A DNA stretch of 64,000 bases, taken from assembly GCA_004173185.1 (NCBI GenBank), contig SEFZ01000004.1, forward strand, positions 310,001 to 374,000, in the 5' to 3' direction. Positions 48,801 through 58,000 of this stretch are shown piece by piece. The number at the start of each line of letters is the position of its first letter. Position 1 is the first letter of the stretch. The notes below the pieces were generated by a model, which saw only the letters and a list, made by a program, of their open reading frames with translations, made no database searches and had not been told where the DNA came from. The DNA comes from Sphingomonadales bacterium. GTDB lineage: Bacteria; Pseudomonadota; Alphaproteobacteria; Sphingomonadales; Sphingomonadaceae. Position numbers and translations under genes: made by a program.

Positions 48801-50546
48801 TTGATTGACAATGCCGACATCGTGGTGCGCGGCGGCTTGATCGTCGATGGCACCGGCCGGGCGCCGTTCGAGGCGGATATCGCGATTGCGAAGGGGCGCA
48901 TCCTGGCCATTGGCGAGAATTTGAACGGTCGCGAGGAGATCGATGCCCGCGGACTGCATATCATGCCGGGCTTCGTCGATATTCACACCCATTACGACGG
49001 CCATGCGACTTGGTCCGAGCGACTGGGACCATCCGCGCCGCACGGCGTGACGACAGTCGTAATGGGCAATTGCGGTGTCGGCTTCGCGCCATGCCGGCCG
49101 CAGGATCGCGACAGGCTGGTCAAGCTGATGGAGGGCGTGGAAGATATCCCTGACGTCGTGATCAGCGCGGGCCTGCCCTGGAGCTGGCAGGGTTTCCCCG
49201 AATATCTCGATCTGCTCGAAACGCGCCAATACGACATGGATGTCGCGGCTTATATTCCGCACGCCCCGCTGCGCGTCTTCGTGATGGGCGATCGCGCCTT
49301 GAATCGCGAGCCGGCGACCTCCGAGGATATCGCGCATATGGCGCAGATTGCTCGAGAGGCCGTGGAAGCCGGCGCGCTTGGCTTCTCGACATCGCGCAGC
49401 CTGAACCACCGTTCCAGCGATGGTCGCGTAACGCCGTCCTATGATGCTGCGGAAGTCGAACTGGATGGCATTGCCGCCAGCTTGAAGGAAGCGGACGCCG
49501 GCATCGTCCAGTTCATTTCGGACTTCGACGATCCCGAACTGGAATTCGCGATGATGCGCCGCGTGCTGGAACGGTCGGGGCGCCCGGCGACGATGTCGCT
49601 GCTGCAGTCTCCCGCGGTGCCGGAGCGCTGGCGCCATTTGCTGGCCATGGTCGAGGCGGCGAACCGCGAGGGAGTGCCGATGACTGCCCAGGTCTCGACC
49701 CGACCGGTGGGCATGCTGTTTGGGCTGGAGCTTAGCTACCATCCTTTCTCCTTCTGTCCGGCCTATCAATCCATCGCCGGCCTGAATCTTGCGGACAGGC
49801 TGCATGCGATGCGCCAGCCGGCGACGCGGGAGCGCCTGCTGGCCGAATTCGGTACGATCTCGACGCCGAATATGGCGCACGCCGTTGCCCGGCTCGACAG
49901 CATATTCCTGATGGCGGACCCGCCAAGTTACGAGCCGACGCTTGATGAGAGCGTGGATGCCGTCGCCCGGCGCAACGGCCTGTCGCCGGCGGCTTATGCC
50001 TATGACCTGCTGACGGAGGGCGATGGACGCAGCATCTTCTATTCGCCAGTGATGAACTATGTCGATGGTTCGGCAGCGGCAGTCGGAGAGATGCTCCGCC
50101 ATCCCGATACCGTGCTGGGCCTCGGCGATGGCGGCGCGCATTGCGGCATCGTCTGCGACGCTAGCCTGCAGACCCATACGCTGATCCGCTGGACCCAGGG
50201 CGATGACGCATTGCCGATCGAGACGATCGTCAGGTTCATGACCATGGACACGGCGCGCGCGGTGGGCATCCATGATCGCGGCACAATCCAAGCGGGTATG
50301 CGTGCCGATCTGAACCTGGTGGATATGGACGGCCTGGGCCTGCACCGGCCCGAGATGGTCTATGACCTGCCGACCGGCGCCGGTCGCTTGCACCAGCGCG
50401 CGAAGGGGTTTGTCGCAACGATGGTGGCGGGCGAAATCACCTATCGGAGCGGCGTTGCCACCGGAGCGCTGCCGGGCCGGCTGCTGCGCCGCCAGCGCGC
50501 CGTTGCGCCCTTGCGAAGTGCACCGGCAGATGGGGTCGATGCATGA
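48801..50546 (+). CDS. D-aminoacylase-like amidohydrolase, tandem paralogue
   Basis: A 581-residue paralogue of the preceding gene, colinear along its whole length. H62-x-H64 in GFVDIHTHYDGHATWSE, C91 in MGNCGVGFAPC, and LGLGDGGAHCGIVCDAS near the end. TTG start with GAAGGGACC upstream; no ATG or GTG fits the conserved N-terminus MIDNADIVVRGG. The 4-base overlap (ATGA) with the monooxygenase gene indicates a common operon. The two copies could act as a heteromer or on two acyl-amino conjugates. Confidence 0.87.
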   Translation: MIDNADIVVRGGLIVDGTGRAPFEADIAIAKGRILAIGENLNGREEIDARGLHIMPGFVDIHTHYDGHATWSERLGPSAPHGVTTVVMGNCGVGFAPCRPQDRDRLVKLMEGVEDIPDVVISAGLPWSWQGFPEYLDLLETRQYDMDVAAYIPHAPLRVFVMGDRALNREPATSEDIAHMAQIAREAVEAGALGFSTSRSLNHRSSDGRVTPSYDAAEVELDGIAASLKEADAGIVQFISDFDDPELEFAMMRRVLERSGRPATMSLLQSPAVPERWRHLLAMVEAANREGVPMTAQVSTRPVGMLFGLELSYHPFSFCPAYQSIAGLNLADRLHAMRQPATRERLLAEFGTISTPNMAHAVARLDSIFLMADPPSYEPTLDESVDAVARRNGLSPAAYAYDLLTEGDGRSIFYSPVMNYVDGSAAAVGEMLRHPDTVLGLGDGGAHCGIVCDASLQTHTLIRWTQGDDALPIETIVRFMTMDTARAVGIHDRGTIQAGMRADLNLVDMDGLGLHRPEMVYDLPTGAGRLHQRAKGFVATMVAGEITYRSGVATGALPGRLLRRQRAVAPLRSAPADGVDA

Positions 50547-52198
50547 GCCGGGGGGAAGATGCGACGAGCCTAGGTGCGATCCGGGAAACGTCGGCGGCTG
50601 CGGACAAGATCGTCGATGTCATTGTCATTGGCGCTGGGTTTTCCGGCCTCTACGCCGTCGAAAAGCTCGCCCGTCTCGGCTTCGATGTGCTTGGGATCGA
50701 ACGGGGAGACGATGTCGGGGGTGTGTGGTTCTGGAACCGCTATCCCGGCGCGCGTTGTGACTGTGAAAGCTATTATTACAGCTATTCATTCTCCGAAGAG
50801 CTTGAGCAGGACTGGTCGTGGAGCCTGCGCTATTCCGAACAGCCCGAGATATTGCGCTATCTCAGCCATGTCGCCGATCGCTTCGCGTTGCGGCAACATT
50901 ATCGATTCTCCACCTCCGTGGAGTCCATGGAGTTGGACGAAGAGAAGATGATCTGGCGCGTGCGGACCAGCGATGGCCTGACCACCAGCGCCCGGTTCGT
51001 CATCTCGGCCGCGGGCTGCCTGTCGGAGCCCAAGCGCCCGGATATTCCGGGCCTCGATACGTTCGAGGGCGAGATCCTCAATACCTCGTCCTGGCCCCGG
51101 GACGAACCGCAACTGGCCGGCAGACGCGTTGGTGTGATCGGCACAGGCGCGTCGGGCGTGCAGGTCGTGTCGAGATTGGCGTCCCATGTCGCGAGCATGG
51201 TCGTGTTCCAGCGAACGGCGAACTGGGTCATCCCCGTCTGGAATGGCCCGACCGAGATGGAATTCGAGGCATGGGTCAAGAAGAATTACAAGGATATCCG
51301 CGCGCGATGCCTGGCGTCTAACCGTGCAAATCCCTTCGATGCGGCGACCGCCGCTGTGCTCGAAACCGATGCGGACGAATGCGCCCGGATCCTCGAGAAG
51401 CATTGGGCGTTCGGGGGGCCGCGCTTCTTCACCGCCTTCACCGATTCGATGCGGAGCGAGGAAGCCAATAAGGTGATTGCCGACTTCGTCCGGGATCGCA
51501 TCCATCACCTCGTCCACGATACCAAGGTGGCCGAGATGCTCACGCCGGACCATCCGATCGCGACGCGGCGCCCGCCGATGGACGACGATTATTACGCCAC
51601 GTTCAATCGATCCAATGTCACACTGGTCGATCTTCGCAGCACGCCGATCACTGGCATGTCTGGCGGTGAAGTGCGTACCTCGACCGCGAGGCACGCGCTG
51701 GACCTGTTGATCCTGGCGACGGGTTTCGACGCGATTACCGGGCCGCTTCTGGCGATGAACATCGCCGGGCGCGGCGGCAGAAAGCTGAACGACAATTGGG
51801 CCGCGGGTGCGCGGTCCTATCTCGGGATCGGGATGGCCGGATATCCGAACCTGTTCACCGTCACCGGGCCGCTCAGTCCCTCGGTGACGGCCAATATGCC
51901 AACCCATATCGAACAGAGCGTCGACTGGATCGTCGATTGCTTGGTATCGCTGAGGGACAAGGGGCAGGACTGGATTGAGGCGACCGAAGTGGCGCAGGAC
52001 GCATGGTGCGACGAAGTCGATGCCGCAGTCGGCGGGACGCTCTATGCCACTGCCAGTTCCTGGTATGACGGTTCGAATATTCCCGGCAAACCGCGGCGGT
52101 TCGGTGTCTATCTCGGCGGGTTCGGCAATTATCGGCGGCGTTGCAACGAAATTGCCGACGCCGGCTATGAGGGCTTCTTGATGGGCGCTGGAAGTTGA
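50543..52198 (+). CDS. flavin-dependent monooxygenase, Baeyer-Villiger type with Asn in the fingerprint
   Basis: A 551-residue two-dinucleotide-domain monooxygenase. FAD motif IGAGFSG near residue 30, NADPH motif IGTGASG near 200, and the first BVMO signature GGVWFWNRYPGARCD (60-73). The second fingerprint, FxGxxxHxxxW(P/D), reads F174-E-G-E-I-L-N180-T-S-S-W184-P: the histidine is Asn. BVMOs convert ketones or aldehydes to esters or lactones using NADPH and oxygen; the histidine change could alter or abolish the activity. Overlaps both neighbours. The esterase upstream is a natural partner. Confidence 0.88.
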   Translation: MSRGEDATSLGAIRETSAAADKIVDVIVIGAGFSGLYAVEKLARLGFDVLGIERGDDVGGVWFWNRYPGARCDCESYYYSYSFSEELEQDWSWSLRYSEQPEILRYLSHVADRFALRQHYRFSTSVESMELDEEKMIWRVRTSDGLTTSARFVISAAGCLSEPKRPDIPGLDTFEGEILNTSSWPRDEPQLAGRRVGVIGTGASGVQVVSRLASHVASMVVFQRTANWVIPVWNGPTEMEFEAWVKKNYKDIRARCLASNRANPFDAATAAVLETDADECARILEKHWAFGGPRFFTAFTDSMRSEEANKVIADFVRDRIHHLVHDTKVAEMLTPDHPIATRRPPMDDDYYATFNRSNVTLVDLRSTPITGMSGGEVRTSTARHALDLLILATGFDAITGPLLAMNIAGRGGRKLNDNWAAGARSYLGIGMAGYPNLFTVTGPLSPSVTANMPTHIEQSVDWIVDCLVSLRDKGQDWIEATEVAQDAWCDEVDAAVGGTLYATASSWYDGSNIPGKPRRFGVYLGGFGNYRRRCNEIADAGYEGFLMGAGS

Positions 52199-53274
52199 CC
52201 GAGACTAAAGATGCGGGATCTGCCTCGAAAGCGTTTTCCTACACCGAACTGAGAGAGCCTGATATCGGCACTGGAGACGCGACTGAAATCGTGCCCGGCG
52301 TGCGCTGGCTGCGAATGCCGATAGGTGGTCGACTGGAGCATGTGAACATCTGGGCGATGTCCGACGGTCCTGATGATTGCACGATTGTCGATTCCGGGAT
52401 GCGCACGCCCGAAACGCTTGCGGCATGGGAGCGCGTGCATAGCGGGTTGCTGGCCGGGCAGCACGTATCGCGAATGATCGGAACCCATATGCATCCCGAT
52501 CATGTGGGAATGTTCGGCTGGCTGGCGGAGCGGCATGCAGGCACGCTCTGGATGAGCCGCCTGGAATATTACACGCTGCGAATGCTCGAACGGGACGTGG
52601 GTGTTCCGCCGGCCATTGCCGTGGATTTCTATCGCGCTGCCGGAATGGATGACGCCTGGATCACCGGCTATCGTGATCGCTTCGGCTCCTATGCGGCCTT
52701 GCTGCATACGGTCCCCGCGGCGTTTCACGCGATCGAGGACAATGACGAGATCGAGGCCGGTGGCGCGCGGTGGAAATGCATAATCGGCAACGGTCATTCG
52801 CCGGCGCATGTCTGCCTTTGGTCACCCGAGCATAAGCTGCTGATTTCGGGAGATCAGGTGCTGCCGACGATTTCGTCGAATGTATCGGTCTATCCCTACG
52901 AGCCTGACGCAAATCCTTTGGAAGATTGGATGGCCTCCCTTCGGAAGATCAAGGCGATTGTCCCTGACGATGTCCTGGTGCTTCCCGCGCATGGGCGACC
53001 ATTTTACGGACTTCATAAGCGAATCGATGCGCTTCTTGAAGGGCATGATGATGCACTCGATCGGCTGCACAGGTTTCTTGATACGCCAAAACGCGCCGTA
53101 GATGTGTTTCCGGCGCTATTCCATCGCGTGAGAGAGGACAATGTCACTCGCGGCATGGCTGCCGGAGAAGCGCTTGCACATCTTGTGTACCTCGCGCGCC
53201 GTGGTTTTGTTTCCTCGCATCTCGATCCGATGGGCATTCGATGGTGGCAGGCTGACCCGACGGCAAGGGAATAA
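52195..53274 (+). CDS. metallo-beta-lactamase-fold hydrolase
   Basis: A 359-residue MBL-fold protein. Metal ligands H98, H100, D102 and H103 in GTHMHPDHVG, then His in IGNGHSPAHVCLW, Asp in LLISGDQVLP and His in VLPAHGRPF: a full two-metal site. The C-terminal 90 residues form an added helical domain (DAVDRLHRFL-like region), as in LACTB2-like or lactonase-like members. TTG at 52195 overlaps the monooxygenase stop (TTGA); there is no other start before residue 40. A thioesterase or lactonase role after the monooxygenase is plausible. Last gene of the island. Confidence 0.84.
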   Translation: MTETKDAGSASKAFSYTELREPDIGTGDATEIVPGVRWLRMPIGGRLEHVNIWAMSDGPDDCTIVDSGMRTPETLAAWERVHSGLLAGQHVSRMIGTHMHPDHVGMFGWLAERHAGTLWMSRLEYYTLRMLERDVGVPPAIAVDFYRAAGMDDAWITGYRDRFGSYAALLHTVPAAFHAIEDNDEIEAGGARWKCIIGNGHSPAHVCLWSPEHKLLISGDQVLPTISSNVSVYPYEPDANPLEDWMASLRKIKAIVPDDVLVLPAHGRPFYGLHKRIDALLEGHDDALDRLHRFLDTPKRAVDVFPALFHRVREDNVTRGMAAGEALAHLVYLARRGFVSSHLDPMGIRWWQADPTARE

Positions 53275-53731
53275 GCTGCGTGAATCAATCTTGCGCGGGC
53301 GGTGTCAGGCGCCCGCGAGTGCCGTTCGGCAGAGCGTTCGTCGGGGTTTGCTACGGGCCACACCACGCGTCAGGCACCACGCTCCGCTCGGACGAATGAA
53401 ATTTCCCAATAATCTGAGTGCCCATTTGGGTGGGGCATGGGGCACCACCCCTTTCAGTAGGGAAATCCAAATCTTGCTGGTGGAAGAGCGTTCGGCTGGG
53501 AAGCCGTTTGGGTCCTACGTGGGGCGCTTTAGGAAGGGAGCTCGGCGCGACCTACGCTATACCTCTTTGAGCAGGCTGGCGATTGGATGTTCGGTTGGAT
53601 AACCCTTTCGGCTTGGCGCGACATCGTGTCTGACCCTCGCACATATTGTGCGAACCCAGCTGGTGCTGGCGGAAGGAATTGGGCCGGTAGCAGACTGACA
53701 GCTTCCGGCGCTCGGTTTATGAAAGCTGGGT
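53275..53731. other. non-coding junction region left of the insertion sequence
   Basis: About 450 bases without a recognisable gene; short ORFs here have no family likeness. It contains an imperfect GC stem (GGGTGG ... CCACCC, near 53427-53450) that may end the upstream operon, and one copy of a 23-base direct repeat at 53508-53530. The composition is patchy, as expected of decayed mobile DNA. Confidence 0.55.
53508..53530 (+). repeat. 23-base direct repeat, left copy
   Basis: Identical to 54448-54470 (begins TTGGGTCCTACG, ends GCGCTTT). The two copies bracket the decayed insertion sequence. Weaker similarity (CGA-CTACGCT) continues for about 30 bases on the right of both. Confidence 0.75.
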
Positions 53732-53749
53732 AGTGGGTCAGTTTGAAAT
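53732..53749 (+). repeat. left terminal inverted repeat of the insertion sequence
   Basis: 18 bases, exact reverse complement of 54427-54444. The last three bases run into a TGA in the transposase frame. Confidence 0.8.
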
Positions 53750-53751
53750 GA

Positions 53752-54438
53752 CCAGTCGATGAAATCTGGTCTTTCACCTACGCCAAGCAAAAGAACGTCG
53801 CGACCGCGAAAGAAGCACCGGAAGGCGCTGGTGATACGTGGACGTGGACCGCGCTCGACGCAGATAGCAAGCTGATCGTATCCTATCTCGTTGGCGGTCG
53901 CGATGCTGAATACGCGATGTGGTTCATGGACGATCTCGCGTCGCGCCTCGCCAACCGCGTACAGCTAACCAGCGATGGCCACCGCGCCTATCTCGAAGCC
54001 GTAGAGGGCGCGTTCGGTTGCGATGTGGACTACGCGCAGCTCGTGAAGATGTATGGCGCGACGATCGGCGCACAGGGCCGCTACAGCCCCGCCGAAAGCA
54101 CCGGATCAAAGAAAATCCGTCGCGAGGGTAGCCCGGATATCGCCCACGTCTCGACCAGCTACGTCGAGCGTCAGAACTTGACGATCCGGATGCAAATGCG
54201 CCGCTTCACCCGGCTGACCAATGCGTTCTCAAAGAAGGTCGAGAACCACGCGCACGCGGTCGCCCTCCACATGATGTATAATAATTTCGTCCGCATCCAT
54301 AAGACGCTCCGCGTCACCCCGGCGATGGCATCTGGCGTATCGGATCGGCTTTGGGAAATCGCTGACATTGCGCAGCTGGTCGCGGATGCAGAAGAAGCTC
54401 CGAAGAAGCGCGGGCTCTACAAGAAGATTTCAAACTGA
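53752..54438 (+). pseudogene. IS1-family DDE transposase, 5'-truncated
   Basis: The open frame starts directly after a TGA at 53749 with the residues PVDEIWSFTYAKQKNVATAK, the first catalytic Asp region of sphingomonad IS1-type transposases. It continues through WTWTALDADSKLIVSYLVGG, the second Asp in LTSDGHRAYLEAVEGAFG and the last acidic residue in VERQNLTIRMQMRRF, ending KKISN. Roughly the first 65 residues with the helix-turn-helix are missing, and there is no start codon before 53917, so the protein is probably not made or is inactive. Confidence 0.83.
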
Positions 54439-54444
54439 CCCACT
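54427..54444 (-). repeat. right terminal inverted repeat of the insertion sequence
   Basis: 18 bases, exact reverse complement of 53732-53749; it contains the transposase stop codon TGA. Confidence 0.8.
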
Positions 54445-55024
54445 GCCTTGGGTCCTACGTGGGGCGCTTTGGGTAAGAAAATGGGCTCGAACTACGCTGC
54501 GCCTATCATACGCGCTCGAGATTTTTAGTCTTGCCATCTGTTCTAAATTTGTCGGCGCGCGCCGCTTCAACTGCTGTGTCGCGGACGGATTGAACCCTGC
54601 TGCGAGCCACCATCAGCGCATGCTTCTGGTTGATATCCAGAATAACAAAAGAATGATTTCCCAACCGCGATGACCCGTCTTCCTAGGATCGCGAGAACTA
54701 AGCACATGGCAAAAAGGAACACGTGAATGCTGACGATAGCAGAGCGCGTTTCGAGAAGGCCTTTGGGCCAGTAGCGACGACGCTGGTAGGTCCATGATCA
54801 GACCTATGACTGCGGATGGTGGGGAACATTTTGCAGTCACAGGATCAGGATCGAGAAGAGAGGGCGCCGATTGCCAGCTTCACCAAGAGGGCGGCGAGCC
54901 AACCCCGAGGGGTTCGAGGTCATTCCATTCGGGCTCGCCAAAATAAGGCCGATGGGAAACGCAGGGCGCTGGACAAGGAAAAGGGGCAGCTTTCGCCACC
55001 CCCCAATACCTGCCCGAGAGCCGT
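54445..55024. other. non-coding region right of the insertion sequence
   Basis: About 580 bases with no convincing gene on either strand. It begins with the right copy of the 23-base direct repeat (54448-54470), is AT-richer around 54520-54670, and runs to the stop of the minus-strand TonB receptor. No clear rho-independent terminator for that receptor gene was found. Confidence 0.5.
54448..54470 (+). repeat. 23-base direct repeat, right copy
   Basis: Identical to 53508-53530. Four bases separate it from the right end of the insertion sequence. Confidence 0.75.
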
Positions 55025-58000
55025 CTAGAAGCTCTTGCGGAGCGAAAAACCGACGATGCGCGGATCAAGGGTGAAGATGTTGGTCGTCAGGCCCGTATCG
55101 TCCGAGTTGGTGAACGCGTCCGTGATCGGCGTTTTGTTGAAGACGTTCTTCACATAAAGTTGCGCGGTAAAGCCGCTCTCGGGCCGCCTGAGCGTGACCG
55201 AGAGGTTGGCGTTATCCCATGCGCGCAGGCGATCATATTCGGTGTTATAAATGCGAGTCCAACTGGCGGACTGGCGATAATAGTCGCCCCGCAGCGTCAG
55301 TTCCCACGGTCCGATCGGCACCATATGCTCAGCGCCAAAGTTAAACGTGAAGCGCGGCGCGTTGGGCAGTTCATGGCCCGAAATATCCGTCTCAAAACCG
55401 CGCGCGAAATTCGGCGCGCCGCTGCTTCCATCGGCGATGTTCAGGCCGATTTTAGTCGGGTCATAGGGACGCATCGGATCATAGGTAAAGCCGAAGAACG
55501 AATGGAGATTTAGACCGCCAGCCGTCTCTGGGATGAAGTCGCCAACGCGGTTGCTACCCGGGCAAAGCCCTGTGAGACCGAAGAATCCAAATGTGCCATA
55601 ATTTGCATGCGAAGTGATGCGATCGGCCAGCACCTTTGGTGCAATGCAGTTCGACGGCGTCTGGACCCAGGGGCGGAGGACCACCCAATCCGGGTTGCCG
55701 GCCGTACGGTTCATGACGTCGATCGACCCCTGACCATTGCCAAGCCGGGTCCGCAACAGCCCGACATTGCTATCGAACCGCCAGCGGCGGCTCGGCCGCC
55801 AAGCGGCCTCGAACTCAAGACCATAGGATTTCGCGTCGAAATTCTCGTTGTACGCAATGCGGTCGACAATCTGCGAAACCTGATAATCTTTGTAATCGTA
55901 ATAAAAGGCCGTGGCGTTGAACGTCATCCGCCCGTTCGCAAAGCTGTTCTTGATGCCCAGTTCGAAGGCGTTGACATATTCCGGCCGGAAGGTTTCTTCG
56001 AGTGGCTGGTAGCGCACCATCGCCGGATTGATATCAACGCGCGGTGGGTTGGTGCCCCCGCCCTTATATCCATGCGACGCTGACAGGTAAACGAGCGTAT
56101 CGTCTGTGAAGGAGAGATTGGGTTTCCAGTCAACGACCGCGCGACCAGTGAACTCGCCCCATTTTTGAAGAATATTTGGCGCCGCCGGATAGCCGCTATT
56201 AACCTTGCCACCGGTCGAAGCTCCTGGAATTCCAACGCCCTGGGTCCCGCCCGCTAAAAGTAGCTGCGATGGAATCTGCGTCGAATTTTTTCTGTCGTCC
56301 GTATACCGCCCGCCCAGCGTGATCTTTAGGTCATCGGACGCCTGCCAATATAGCTCACCAAACAACGCTTTGGACGTGCTCTTGACGCCATTCTTGCTCA
56401 GAAAATAATTGTGACCTTGGTCGTTTACAGACGTGAGTGGATTGGGATCGACGTAGATACACTCCACGCCCTCAAAGCCCAACGGACAGTCTCTAGGAGA
56501 AGCCAAGGAGGTTACAGGATGGATGACCGCATATAGATATTGAGCAACCATCGTGAACATATTGTTGAATACATAATATTTGTCGTTCGTTTTAAAGCTC
56601 AGGTAATTTGCGCCAATATTGAAATTCACTGATCCGGAAAAATCCGATTGAATTCGGAATTCTTGGTACCATTGTTCATTTTCAGAAATACTGAGATCAA
56701 CAGCAAGACCACGATCGGAACAGCCCAACTGTGGGTCACAGAATTTTCCTCCAGGCGTTACTCCAGGGTAGAGGCTGGTATCAATCGCAACGCCTCGAAG
56801 GGTGCTGACACCTGGAAAATCCGATGCGTTAAAGATAGGGCCAGTATCGACGCGATTAAAATCCTGCGTTGAGTAATAGCTGTCCTTCGTAAACGTAGTT
56901 TGACTCACCAATTTTATGCCGTCTACCGGCTCAAATTCTAGATTTGCTTGAAACAGGTTATTTTTGGCGCGGAATTTTGGATCGTAAACCGTCGAAATTT
57001 CACGAAGATTTTTCGTTATAGTTACATTTCCCCATGGGTCTTGTTGCTTGATCGCGTATATCGGGTTGCGGGTTCTTGGTGGGATCAACTCATATCCGGC
57101 CACAACGTACGCCACCGCGTTGTAATAAGCTAATGTATAGCCGCTGGGGGCTTGATACATATTGTCGCCATACAATGATGTCGGCAAGCAGCCTTGGCTA
57201 AACCGATATCGACTGAACTGAGAACCGCTGTTTCCAGGAGTGCCGAGGGATTCCGGAGGATCGTCCCGGTTGCACAATTGTTTGCCGGTGCGTGAGCGAT
57301 CGTCATTTTCGTTGAAATGCTGCCACACCGCATTGACGCGGAACCGGTCGCTCGGCTCCCACGCGAGGGTCGCGCGGGTCGTATAAAGGTCGCGGCCGTT
57401 CACCCGCCTACCGGTGACCGTATTATAGTCAAAGCCGTCGCGATTGGTCCATTGCCCCGCGACGCGGATGCCCAGCGTATCGGTGATCGGCACGTTGAGC
57501 ATGCCCGTCGCGCGCATCGTCTTGTAGTTTCCGACCTCGATCTTCGCATCCATGCCGAAATCAGGCTTGGGCAGCGCCGGAATCATGTTGACCACGCCCG
57601 CCGTCGTATTGCGGCCATAGAGCGTTCCCTGTGGCCCGCGCAGCACTTCGACGCGCTCAAGGTCCAGAAATTCGCTCTCGAACAGGCGGTTACGCGTCAG
57701 CGGTGCGTTGTTGAAGCTGACGGCGACAGCAGGATCGGACGAAGCCGACGTCGCCTTGGTCCCCACGCCGCGGATCGAGAAATTGTACGTGCTGAAATTG
57801 TTCTTCGAGAAGTTCACGTTCGGTACGGCGCGCAGCAGTTCCGAACCCCCCTCGATCTTGCGATCATCCATCGCCTTGGCCGACAGGGCGGTGATCGCCA
57901 CCGGCACGTCGATGATCTTCTCTTCGCGCTTCTGCGCCGTCACGATGATCTCTTCATCCTGTGACGCAACGGCGCCAGGATCGCTCGCAACTGGAACGTC

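Larger units (their letters stand above)
53732..54444 (+). mobile_element. decayed IS1-type insertion sequence bounded by 18-bp inverted repeats
   Basis: A 713-bp element. Perfect terminal inverted repeats: AGTGGGTCAGTTTGAAAT at 53732-53749 and its exact complement at 54427-54444. Between them lies most of a DDE transposase gene whose 5' part is missing, so the left end has lost the N-terminal coding part by internal deletion. The 9 bases flanking each end are similar (both end in TGGGT) but not an exact target duplication. It could still be moved in trans. Confidence 0.8.

Noticed and set aside
53141..53602. 153-codon ORF running out of the MBL-fold gene
   Set aside because: Starts inside the real gene in another frame and has no family likeness in the intergenic part.
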